Shown: positions 1-7,282 of the stretch, one piece after another
Position numbering within the stretch: position 1 is the stretch's first letter
Layout of the letters: each line of letters opens with the position of its first letter
DNA from: Planctomycetota bacterium
Lineage (GTDB): Bacteria; Planctomycetota; UBA8742; JACQVU01
Direction of reading: 5' to 3'
Length of the DNA stretch: 14,181 nucleotides
Assembly (NCBI GenBank): GCA_016209585.1
Contig: JACQVU010000243.1
Span: forward strand, 1 to 14,181
Notes under the pieces: model-generated
Told to the model about the DNA's origin: nothing
Databases searched by the model: none
What the model saw: the letters and a program-made list of their open reading frames with translations, nothing else
Program-made: the position numbers and the translations under genes

Positions 1-368
1 ACTGGCTTCGCGCCGACATGCGGCCGGGCAACGTGCACACGGCGAACGGCGTGGTGAAGCACCTGCTGCCCGTGATCGCCGAGGCGAAGAAGCGTCTCGG
101 ACGCGCGGTCAATGTGTGCGGCGACGCGGGCATGCCCGACGAAGACCTGCTCGCCGCGCTGGAGGAACAAGATGTTCACTACGCCTTCCGGTTGAAGAAA
201 AACGAGGCGCGGCGCCGCCTGGCGAAGCCCTCCCTGACGCGCCCGGCCGGTCGTCCGCCGGCCGAGCGGCGGATGTGGGTGCACGAGTTGTTCTATGCCG
301 CGGCGACGTGGTCGCCGCGAGCGGCGCGGAAGCGCCGCCGCCCGGCGACGAACGGCACGGTATCATAG
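1..368 (+). pseudogene. IS1380-like transposase remnant (truncated)
   Basis: The reading frame is open from base 3 through the left edge, so the 5' part lies outside the window. It closes at a TAG at 366-368, and the internal ATG at 18 is not a real start. The translation carries blocks I recognise from IS1380-family DDE transposases: LRADMRPGNVHTANG near the start, then VCGDAGM, where the Asp encoded at 123-125 is a likely catalytic acidic residue. These are followed by YAFRLKKNEARRRLAKP and finally RPAGRPPAERRMWVHELFY. Family members run to roughly 400-450 residues, and after the HELFY block should continue into a lysine/valine-rich strand and a C-terminal half. Here the sequence degenerates after about base 315 into Arg/Ala-rich text, and no other frame restores the family pattern. 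The element is therefore truncated and probably inactive. Family assignment is from memory of motifs, without a search. Confidence 0.72.
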
Positions 369-787
369 TGTAGCCACCCCCGCGAGAAGAGACCGCCGGA
401 GCGCGGGACGTGATTTTTTTCACATCCGGCCGAAGGACGGGGGGTCAGCGGTCTGGGGCGATGGGACCAATAGAACCCATGAGACGCATGGGACCAACGG
501 GGCGGGGTGGGCCGCACCCAGCGGTCTGGGCAAGCCGGTCCAAGCATCGTGCGGCACGCGCTCCCCCCACCCTGGGGCTGCGCCCAGCCGCGCGTCGGGG
601 GCCGTTGCGTCGCCAGCGCGGACACAAAGAGAACGGCGCTGGGGGGAGAACGGTTCAGGGGGCGTCGCCCTTTCTTCATGCGCGGTTGAACGGACACGCT
701 TTGCGCAGCCGCACTTCACTGCGCCACGCACCATCAAAACGACACATGTAGTTCTTGCGCATAAGACACGCCCGACAGAGCGTCTTG
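369..787. other. Non-coding interval between transposase remnant and GTPase gene
   Basis: About 420 bases hold no ORF with recognisable protein sequence on either strand. The stretch contains the degenerate 9-base tandem repeat at 461-501. It also has a block around 605-634 ending in gacacaaagagaa, which resembles dispersed non-coding repeat text seen in some environmental genomes (low certainty). A short stem-loop at 703-724 (GCGCAG/CTGCGC, 10-base loop) lies downstream of the GTPase stop but has no T-tract, so I do not call it a terminator. The rest shows nothing I can name. Confidence 0.6.
461..501. repeat. Degenerate 9-bp tandem repeat
   Basis: Four consecutive 9-base units start at 463, 472, 481 and 490. 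Each is a variant of gggaccaat (the others begin agaac, gagac and gggac), so the sequence reads as alternating gac and cat-like steps with period 9. The units sit in non-coding DNA beside the transposase remnant. Because the period is a multiple of three, every frame stays open across it and produces artificial Gly/Pro/Met or Ser/His/Trp ORFs. Confidence 0.6.
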
Positions 788-3490
788 CTATCCCGGAGTC
801 GGAGGCGGCCCGTTAAAAGCGTCGCAAGCCGACGACAACTTATCCAAACCGGTACGCATTTCCTCGCAATACTGTTCGATGTGCTCAATACGTGTTACCT
901 CAACATCGTGCCACTTCTTCAATTGCTCTGAAACCGTGTCGACAAACACCGTGACCCGATCTGCGGCGCGACTCTCGGATTTATGCAAACGCAAGAAGTC
1001 GCCCACGCTTACCGAAGACGCCTGCGCCGTTTCAGTAATCGACTTCCGGCTTTCGTCCTCAATCTCCTTCACGTGGATTTCGAACTGCGATCCCATCTGG
1101 AAGCAGTCCTCTTCAATTCGCTTGGCTGCGAAATTCACCTCCCCCGTTATCACATCCAATGCCCGATTCGCCGTAGGATGGGCACGCGTGCGGGCCCGCC
1201 CGAACCACCGGTGGCCTGGAAGGGGAGGCGGAAGATGCGGCGCACCCCTTTCACCGACATCCGTGACACGCGCCCAGTCGTCCCGCTCGAGAGACAATTT
1301 CCCTTTCACTGACCACCAATACAAAGCGTAGCCGGACAGAACAGCCAGCAGCGCGCCAGCGAGAGGTGCACGGAAGTCGGTCATGAACTCCCATCCGAAC
1401 TGCGCGAGAATGTCGCGTCGGACTGCAACAACGTAATAGGCGGGAATGAGAAGCATCAGGGCGATGAGTGCGCCCACGAGTTGCCGGGCATGCGCCTTGC
1501 GGCGTTCCCAGTACTCGCGCAGATCTGTCCGGGTAGCGTCTAGCACGTGTTGCGTCGCCACGAACAAGTTCTTCGCAACCACCTGTTCGACGACAGCAGG
1601 TAGTGGGAACGTGGCCCATGCGTTTTCAATCGCGTTTTGGTGTGCCCGAACGGCTGTTGCGAGGCCATCCACGAACTTGTCGAGATGCACGGAGAGGTCA
1701 TGCTTTTCACGCTCGGGGACCACCGAATCTTCGCCAACGTCAGGCGTTTCGGCTTGCATATGCTTGGGAACCAAGTCGATGTCAGATCCGACGCTGCCCT
1801 TCCACTTCTCCCGCGCTGCCTCACATTTCTGGGTGAGGATGACACTCTGGATCTCTTCATATTGGTTCTCGTGGTCTCGAGTTGCTTCCTCAAGATCATC
1901 CGCGATGGATTTGACGAAACGCTCCCGGAATCCAGACTTGTCGCGAGCATGTTGCGCCAAGATTTCTGCCACCTTCGAGACGTGCTCGATCTTTTCCTCC
2001 AGACTGATTCGATACGTTTCCTTAGCGCGCCGTTCTATATCCTGCGAAAGTGGGCCGATGAAGGAGTGAGCGTTGTGATTTGTGCGAGCGAAGCGAGCCA
2101 CCCTATCCACCAGATCCTCTGCGGCCCGGAAACTGGGCTTCGCGGAAGGGTCGAGATGCGGCCTGATGAGTCGTTCGATTTCTTGAAACCGGCGCTCGTG
2201 GACAGACGAGCGGACAACGGACTTGAGGAAGAACCCGAAGGAGTCATGTTTCGATTCAGCAAGACCCCCGTCTTCAGGCGGCCGCGTTTGCATCCGACGA
2301 GCAGCCAACATATGACCCGCGATGCCATGACTCTCGGGATTCGGGTTTCGCCTCCAGAGAAAGTCGTCGTCATCGGTCCGGTCAATCTCGCGAAGAAGGT
2401 AGGCAGCGGTGACCTTGGCCTGGACCTGTTTAGAGACGCGATCTCCGAGCCTTGCACTCCATGTCTGTGCATCTTTGCGCGTCTTCTCCAAAAGAGACGC
2501 AAGAGGTTCAAACACGGAGTCCACAGCCTGGGCCACGGTGTTTCGAAGCGCCTCCCATTTCTTGAGGTAGTCACTGTACATCTTCTCGAGTCGTTTGGCG
2601 TTGTCACGCAGAAGCGCGCCCCTGAGGCCCAGTTTTTCATGCTTCAGCTGAGCAATCCAGTTGTACAGATGGGAACCCCCCTGGTCATTGTATGAATCAA
2701 CCCACATCGGCTCTGCGTCCAAGCGCAAACCTACGGCCTTCTCAAGCCTATCCTTGAGGTTCGCGACCAGTCGATGCTTGACCTTATCTGCGTCGCTAGG
2801 ATACCGCTGCGCAACACGGTCCTCGTGGGTGATCAGAACCTGCATTTTCACGCTTGGTATGTCTTTAATCTTGCCCTCAATGGTCGCGCGGTCAGAGCTG
2901 TCCAGCATATGGTGAACCGGGAATAAATACAGGAGAACGTCACACTGCCTCAAATAACGGTGTACCAGGCGGTCATACCTGTCCTGCTCTCCGCTTCCCG
3001 GTGTGTCCACGAGCAGGAGATCTTCGAGCCATCGGATGGGAAGCCGACGGTCCTTGATGTGCTGCTCATGCTCTCGAACCTCATCGTCTCCCTTGTCCGT
3101 TCCGTAGCCAATCTCAGTGAAATGAGTGTCGATCGGGTCGAAGTCGGTCACCCTGGGAGGATTCTCCCTGTATTTCGACGGATCGTTTCCTTCTTTCTCG
3201 TCAGCGAATACCAACAGTGCGTTGATCAGAGATGACTTTCCGCTCTTATACTGTCCGACGAATCCTACCTTGAGGGGCGAATCCGCAATACGTACGATTT
3301 CTGATGCGCTCGCTTGAATCTCCGCGAAAGCCTCACGTACAGATTCCAATGGAGCCCCACGCGCATCGTCGGATTCCACCCGTGCTGTGGACCACGCAGA
3401 AGCGGCATCCAACGCGGAGGTGTGGATCTGATCCAACTTCTCGACGGATTGCCTAATACGATCAACCGCAGGATTCTCGCAGGAGTCCAT
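788..3490 (-). CDS. Dynamin-like membrane-anchored GTPase
   Basis: This gene encodes a 900-residue large GTPase of the bacterial dynamin-like type. Residues 74-92 carry the P-loop (G1) GQYKSGKS at 79-86. G2 is probably a Thr near 115. G3 is DTPG at 162-165. G4 is probably THED at 221-224, where the family usually has TKxD. The N-terminal 70 residues are helical. Residues about 290-660 are charged and probably helical, fitting a dynamin stalk. Two hydrophobic segments at about 671-690 and 705-728 are separated by a short loop and form a membrane hairpin or paddle. A soluble helical tail follows. Such proteins bind and remodel membranes with GTP hydrolysis, and some act in envelope stress or phage resistance. 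I chose the ATG at 3490 because GGAGG lies 9 bases upstream; the frame stays open to 3829, but that extension is low-complexity. G+C is far below the neighbouring genes, suggesting transfer. The gene stands alone, without a partner dynamin. Confidence 0.85.
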   Translation of the reverse strand: MDSCENPAVDRIRQSVEKLDQIHTSALDAASAWSTARVESDDARGAPLESVREAFAEIQASASEIVRIADSPLKVGFVGQYKSGKSSLINALLVFADEKEGNDPSKYRENPPRVTDFDPIDTHFTEIGYGTDKGDDEVREHEQHIKDRRLPIRWLEDLLLVDTPGSGEQDRYDRLVHRYLRQCDVLLYLFPVHHMLDSSDRATIEGKIKDIPSVKMQVLITHEDRVAQRYPSDADKVKHRLVANLKDRLEKAVGLRLDAEPMWVDSYNDQGGSHLYNWIAQLKHEKLGLRGALLRDNAKRLEKMYSDYLKKWEALRNTVAQAVDSVFEPLASLLEKTRKDAQTWSARLGDRVSKQVQAKVTAAYLLREIDRTDDDDFLWRRNPNPESHGIAGHMLAARRMQTRPPEDGGLAESKHDSFGFFLKSVVRSSVHERRFQEIERLIRPHLDPSAKPSFRAAEDLVDRVARFARTNHNAHSFIGPLSQDIERRAKETYRISLEEKIEHVSKVAEILAQHARDKSGFRERFVKSIADDLEEATRDHENQYEEIQSVILTQKCEAAREKWKGSVGSDIDLVPKHMQAETPDVGEDSVVPEREKHDLSVHLDKFVDGLATAVRAHQNAIENAWATFPLPAVVEQVVAKNLFVATQHVLDATRTDLREYWERRKAHARQLVGALIALMLLIPAYYVVAVRRDILAQFGWEFMTDFRAPLAGALLAVLSGYALYWWSVKGKLSLERDDWARVTDVGERGAPHLPPPLPGHRWFGRARTRAHPTANRALDVITGEVNFAAKRIEEDCFQMGSQFEIHVKEIEDESRKSITETAQASSVSVGDFLRLHKSESRAADRVTVFVDTVSEQLKKWHDVEVTRIEHIEQYCEEMRTGLDKLSSACDAFNGPPPTPG

Positions 3491-3499
3491 CTTCAGGAA

Positions 3500-3504
3500 C
3501 CTCC
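3500..3504 (-). promoter_or_regulatory. Ribosome binding site of the dynamin-like GTPase
   Basis: GGAGG on the minus strand lies 9 bases before the ATG at 3490-3488. It decides the start: the longer open frame, back to 3829, would translate a Trp8 homopolymer and Arg/Pro-rich text. Confidence 0.75.
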
Positions 3505-3553
3505 GGATCCTCGTGACCGTCCACCTCCACCCGCCGTGTGCCAAGTGAGAATT

Positions 3554-3578
3554 CCACCACCACCACCACCACCACCAC
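3554..3578. repeat. (CCA)8 / (TGG)8 trinucleotide microsatellite
   Basis: Eight perfect CCA units plus one C lie 64-88 bases upstream of the GTPase start codon and read as (TGG)8 on the coding strand. The tract sits between an A/T-rich patch and the RBS, so length changes by slippage would alter leader length or promoter spacing. It is outside the chosen CDS. Confidence 0.9.
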
Positions 3579-3836
3579 GCAAGCACAAAAGCGATTTGTT
3601 GTCGTTTTTTACGTCTACGCGGGAGGCCCCAGGGTGGGTGCTGCGACTCGACCGCGCGGCGCGGCGCGCCCTCCCGCTCCAAAAGCGGTCTCGGCGGCTG
3701 GTGGGCGGTTGTCGCGCAGAGCCGCCTCCCGGCCGCGCGGGCGTGGCAGGGCGGGAAGGCGCGAAGGCGGGTGGTCAGCCCAAGAGCGCGCGGACGCGCC
3801 GCCAACACCCATCCCCCCGCACCCAGCACCTCGCGG

Positions 3837-5150
3837 TCACGCCAGCAGCGCGCGGACGCGCCAGGAAAACGCCCGCGCCGCCACGGACGCGCGCCAGAGA
3901 AGCGGACCGGGGTCGCGCGCCGGGCGGTCGAAGCGTTCGCCCGCCTCCCGCGCGGCCAGCCAGCGCGCGATCTCCGCGCTGCCCACGGCGGGGGGGGGCG
4001 GCGGAACGCGCTCGGCGCTCACGATCCCGGCCGAGGCGGCGCGCAGCAGCGCCTCCCGCTCGACGGTCGTCACCACGGCGGGCAGCGACATGGGGCCGGA
4101 GTCGAAGCGCGCGCGGCCGGCGTCGCCGAACCGCCGGCGCAGGTCGGGATCGCGGGCCAGGGTCTCAATGGCCTCGAGCATCGCTCCCGGTTCGTTGGCC
4201 ACGAAGCCGTTCTCGCCGTCCCGCACCAGTTCCACCTGGGCGTTGTCGTGTTTCCAGCCCGGAGTGCTGTTCACGACGCAGGGCAACCCGCAGCGCATGG
4301 CCTCGGCGATGGCCATTCCGTAACTCTCGCCCAGGGCGGAGAAGTGGGCGAGCGCGTCCAACCCGGCGTAGGTGGCCGCCACCTCGTCCAGCCGCGCGGA
4401 AGGCGGCAGGTTGCGGTAGCGCCCGCCCATCCGCGCGCCGACCGAGGCGGCGAGAGATTCCGGGTAGGATCGCGTCACCACGAACACCTCCGGCAAACGC
4501 TTCGCCAGCGCCGGGGCCAGGACGTCCAACATGGCGCCGTGCTTTTTCAGGTCGGGGCGGGTGAGGTCGCCGATCACGAAGGCCCCCTCCGGCGCGCCCC
4601 ATTGTGCCCGCGCCCGAGCGCGGCTTTCCGCCAGGGTGGCCGGTGGACGCTCGAAGAGCGTGGCGTTGTACAGCACGCGATGCCGGGCCAGGTAGCGGGT
4701 CAGGTCCGGTCGGCCGCTCTCCCGCCAGTGGCGGTGGAGGGTGGAGATGGAGTTGCAGAACACCACGTCGAACCGCCGGCCGGCGTCGCTCCGGTCGGGA
4801 TAGCCGAAGATCTTGCGTTCCAGGAGCGCCAGCGGGCGCAGCGCGGCCGCCTGGGCCAGCGTGTGATTCCACCACTCTGTTTCCTCTCCCGAGCGGTGCG
4901 CCATCACGGCCAGGGCGGCGTGGCCGGCGAGCGCCTCGCGGGGAATCCCACCGTCGGCGTCGAGCGCGTAGGCGGCCACGCCGTCGCGGCGCAGTTGATC
5001 CAGAAAGACCTGGTCCGGCCGCCCGCCCGCCATCACGTGCCGCACGGCGGGATGCGCGCGCGCGCGGCAGAACGACTCCATCACCCGGCAGCACCCCCCG
5101 ACCTGGAGGTGGTCGGCGATATGTACGATGAGCACCGGCTCAGCGGCCAT
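3837..5150 (-). CDS. GT-B (GT4-like) glycosyltransferase
   Basis: This 437-residue protein is probably a retaining glycosyltransferase that adds a sugar to the growing surface glycan in the cytoplasm. The N-terminal Rossmann half begins with the strand-loop VLIVHIADHLQVGGCCRVM (residues 6-24), equivalent to the GGAERV loop of GT4 enzymes. The C-terminal half has GDLTRPDLKK at 194-203, the usual basic nucleotide-sugar contact. It also has the E-x7-E motif in GESYGMAIAEAM, with Glu275 and Glu283 in place, followed by CGLPCVVNSTPG and the RDGENGFVA loop at 310-318. Length is slightly above the usual 370-400 residues because of a Pro-rich linker and helical tail after about residue 385. The ATG at 5150 overlaps the methyltransferase stop by 11 bases, so translation is probably coupled. 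It is the last gene of the cluster. The donor sugar cannot be told from sequence. Confidence 0.85.
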   Translation of the reverse strand: MAAEPVLIVHIADHLQVGGCCRVMESFCRARAHPAVRHVMAGGRPDQVFLDQLRRDGVAAYALDADGGIPREALAGHAALAVMAHRSGEETEWWNHTLAQAAALRPLALLERKIFGYPDRSDAGRRFDVVFCNSISTLHRHWRESGRPDLTRYLARHRVLYNATLFERPPATLAESRARARAQWGAPEGAFVIGDLTRPDLKKHGAMLDVLAPALAKRLPEVFVVTRSYPESLAASVGARMGGRYRNLPPSARLDEVAATYAGLDALAHFSALGESYGMAIAEAMRCGLPCVVNSTPGWKHDNAQVELVRDGENGFVANEPGAMLEAIETLARDPDLRRRFGDAGRARFDSGPMSLPAVVTTVEREALLRAASAGIVSAERVPPPPPAVGSAEIARWLAAREAGERFDRPARDPGPLLWRASVAARAFSWRVRALLA

Positions 5151-5832
5151 CGCGGGCGGCTTCAGCCAGCAGGACCCAGGAGAACCAGGTCGGCGAGAGG
5201 CGGGAGAGCGCCTTCCACGGCCACTTCGGGTGAATGCCCGCGACGCGCCGCACCGCGCACCCGCCGGCCTGAAGGAAGCGGGTGAGCACCGTCGGCGTGA
5301 AGAACCGGATGTGCTGCCAATCCCACGGCTCGTGGGCCATGCCCTCGGTCTGCGGAGGAAGGCCGTGGATCAGGTAGTAGAGCCGGAACCGCCAGTAGCC
5401 CATGTTGGGGCAGGAGAGCAGCAGCGTGCCGCCGGGCGCCATCACCCGGCGCAGTTCGGCGAGCGCCGACTTTGGAGACACCAGATGTTCCACGTTGTCG
5501 CCCCAGAAGACCACGTGGAAGGCCCCGTCGGCGAAGGGCAGCCGTTCCTCGGCGTTGGCCACTTCGAACCGGCCGGGGAAGCGCCGCCGCGCGCGGTCGA
5601 CCGCCGTCGGAGAAATGTCGATCCCCGTGGTCTCGAAGCCCTTCCGGGCGAAGAAGTCGCAGATCACGCCGTCGCCGCACCCCACGTCCAGGAAAGTCCG
5701 GCCCGCGCCGTTCCACGCGGCCGTGAACTCGGCCAGCAACTCGTTGCGCTCATACGAGAGGAAGTTGGAGTCCTCCCGCCGCCGCCAGAGGCCCTCGTAC
5801 TTGTCGGACAGCGTGGTCGGACCGGACGCCAT
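5140..5832 (-). CDS. Class I SAM-dependent methyltransferase
   Basis: This is a 230-residue methyltransferase of the Methyltransf_11/25 type. The SAM-binding motif I LDVGCGDG is at 48-55, and the acidic end of strand 2 is in TGIDIS (69-74). The ERLPFADGAFHVVF stretch at 96-109 and NVEHL at 113-117 form the rest of the cofactor pocket, with PGG at 133-135 on the next strand. Its C-terminal HIRFFTP at 174-180 is shared in form with the other methyltransferase of the cluster (HLSFFTP). The frame extends to 5946, but that overlaps the flippase and is low-complexity. I chose the ATG at 5832 because AGGAG lies 8 bases upstream and the gap to the flippase stop becomes 22 bases. In this setting it probably methylates a sugar of the glycan or caps the chain; the true substrate is unknown. 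Confidence 0.82.
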   Translation of the reverse strand: MASGPTTLSDKYEGLWRRREDSNFLSYERNELLAEFTAAWNGAGRTFLDVGCGDGVICDFFARKGFETTGIDISPTAVDRARRRFPGRFEVANAEERLPFADGAFHVVFWGDNVEHLVSPKSALAELRRVMAPGGTLLLSCPNMGYWRFRLYYLIHGLPPQTEGMAHEPWDWQHIRFFTPTVLTRFLQAGGCAVRRVAGIHPKWPWKALSRLSPTWFSWVLLAEAARDGR

Positions 5833-5840
5833 TCGGGAAA

Positions 5841-5845
5841 CTCCT
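5841..5845 (-). promoter_or_regulatory. Ribosome binding site of the second methyltransferase
   Basis: AGGAG on the minus strand, 8 bases before the ATG at 5832-5830, decides between this start and the longer frame beginning at 5946. Confidence 0.65.
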
Positions 5846-5854
5846 GGCCACCTC

Positions 5855-7267
5855 TCACCCGCCAGCGCCGACGCCGGCGCCCGCGCCGGGGAGCGCCTTG
5901 CCCGCGCCGGCGTCGCCGGCCACGCTGGCGCGCCGGCCAAGCCCATCCGGCGACAACCCCGCCCAGTACCGCAGCGCGCAGACCGCGGCGACCACCGCCA
6001 TCGCGCCCTCGGCCAGCAGGCGGGTGGCGACGGCTCCGGTGGACCCCATGGCGGGAATGAGCAGCAGGGTTCCCGCGGCCACCATGGGCGCGGTGCCCAG
6101 TTTTGACCAGAAGGTCACCTGCGGCCTGTGGCAGACGTTCAGGAAGCAGGAGAACAGCGTGGACACCACCATACACAGGAGGATCGGCCCCCACCAAATG
6201 AAAACCTCCGTCGCCCGCTGGTCGCGCCACTCGTACACGACGCCGGCGATCCAGGGGCCGAACAGCACGAGCGTCGCGCTGAACGCCACGAACAGGGCCA
6301 GGATCGGAACCGCGCCGACCACCACCAACCGCAGCGCCGCCGCCCGGCCCCGCTCATGGTAAACCTGCGCTCCCCGGCTGTTGATCACGTTGGCCCATGC
6401 CACCAGCAGCAGCACCGCCGGCCCGACGACGATCTTGGGGCCGTCGAGCGCCGGGGTCTCACCGTTCCCCCAGAGCGCCGCCGTCACCCAGATGAGCGCC
6501 GTGGAGTACCCCTGCGCCAGGAAGGCGGCGAACAACGACCACTTCCCGAAGCCCCAGTGCCGCCGGGCCGTCTCCCGCCACCCGCCCCGAGGCCGGCCGA
6601 GCAGCCCCCGGAGCGCGAACAGGTCCAGCCCCGTCGCGGCCGCGGCCGCCACCACCGTCAACGTCAGCACCCTCGTGGCCGTGAGCGCGCCTTCCGCGTC
6701 GTCGTCGGCTGGGTTCCAGGAACCGCCGAAGGCCGCCCAGAGCAGCGCCGCGCCCCCGCCCTGGATGAGCGCGAACGCCAGATCGCCCGCCACCGCCTCC
6801 GCCACCTTCAGGCGGCTGAAGAGCGCGCGCCGCGCCATGTCACGCAGTTGAGAGAAAGCGCCGGCCGCGATCGCCGCGGCGAAGACCGTCGCGGCCGGCG
6901 TTCCCACGAGACCGAGGAGCCAGAGCGTTCCCAGCAGCCCTTCGCCCACCACCACGGTCAAGAGCGCCAGCCCCGCCGAGGCCACGACGATGCGCGACAG
7001 GTAGGGCCGCGCCTCGGCCTCACCCAGCGGCGGAGCGAAAATCCCCATCGGTCCGGTGATGAGCGGCCCCTGGAGTTCCGTGAGCGCCAGCACCAGCGCC
7101 AGGGCGGTGACGTAGGCTCCCGACTCATCGCGCGGCGCCAGGCGCAGGAGGAGCAGGCTGGGCGCCAGGTTCGCCAGCGAGAGGAACCCTTGCGACAGCA
7201 GCGAGAGCATCCCCTTGCGGGCCGTCGGCCCGGAAAAGGTCGCCACGACGGAACGAAAGGATGGCAT
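5855..7267 (-). CDS. Wzx-like polysaccharide flippase (MOP superfamily)
   Basis: This 470-residue polytopic inner-membrane protein probably flips undecaprenyl-linked glycan from the cytoplasmic to the periplasmic face. I count about 12 hydrophobic segments, near residues 20-42, 51-73, 91-120, 125-140, 160-180, 196-215, 240-262, 275-292, 312-336, 355-377, 390-405 and 410-435. This matches Wzx/MurJ-type transporters in number and length. The N-terminal KGMLSLLSQGFLSLANL segment is typical of the first helix of this superfamily. The C-terminal 20 residues form an unusual Gly/Ala-rich tail. The family diverges strongly in sequence, so assignment rests on topology plus the glycosyltransferase neighbours. 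The ATG at 7267 is 15 bases from the upstream methyltransferase stop, without a strong RBS; Met20 is an alternative start. Confidence 0.78.
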   Translation of the reverse strand: MPSFRSVVATFSGPTARKGMLSLLSQGFLSLANLAPSLLLLRLAPRDESGAYVTALALVLALTELQGPLITGPMGIFAPPLGEAEARPYLSRIVVASAGLALLTVVVGEGLLGTLWLLGLVGTPAATVFAAAIAAGAFSQLRDMARRALFSRLKVAEAVAGDLAFALIQGGGAALLWAAFGGSWNPADDDAEGALTATRVLTLTVVAAAAATGLDLFALRGLLGRPRGGWRETARRHWGFGKWSLFAAFLAQGYSTALIWVTAALWGNGETPALDGPKIVVGPAVLLLVAWANVINSRGAQVYHERGRAAALRLVVVGAVPILALFVAFSATLVLFGPWIAGVVYEWRDQRATEVFIWWGPILLCMVVSTLFSCFLNVCHRPQVTFWSKLGTAPMVAAGTLLLIPAMGSTGAVATRLLAEGAMAVVAAVCALRYWAGLSPDGLGRRASVAGDAGAGKALPGAGAGVGAGG

Positions 7268-7282
7268 CGCCGGCGGGCGGTC

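Larger units (their letters stand above)
3491..3836. other. Intergenic region with microsatellite
   Basis: These 346 bases separate the end of the polysaccharide cluster from the GTPase start. Next to the GTPase the region holds the RBS, the (CCA)8 tract and an A/T-rich patch at about 3585-3612 that may include the gene's promoter. I could not pick convincing -35/-10 boxes. The rest (3613-3836) is very GC-rich, without a clear intrinsic terminator for the upstream operon. A 16-base sequence at 3785-3800 recurs at 3847-3862, inside the 3' end of the glycosyltransferase gene, and may be a small local duplication. Confidence 0.55.

Noticed and set aside
703..724. Possible terminator after the GTPase gene
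   Set aside because: The stem is only 6 bp and no T-tract follows on the minus strand.
1637..2695. Plus-strand 352-codon open frame
   Set aside because: It is exactly antisense to the GTPase gene and shows no recognisable domain. The minus frame carries clear GTPase motifs.
3491..3829. N-terminal extension of the GTPase frame back to 3829
   Set aside because: It encodes Arg/Pro-rich text and a Trp8 run from the microsatellite, with no family sequence. The ATG at 3490 has a GGAGG at good spacing.
3785..3862. 16-base direct repeat (3785-3800 and 3847-3862) as a possible attachment site
   Set aside because: It is built almost entirely of GC dinucleotide steps, which recur by chance in such DNA. 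No integrase or tRNA gene is nearby.
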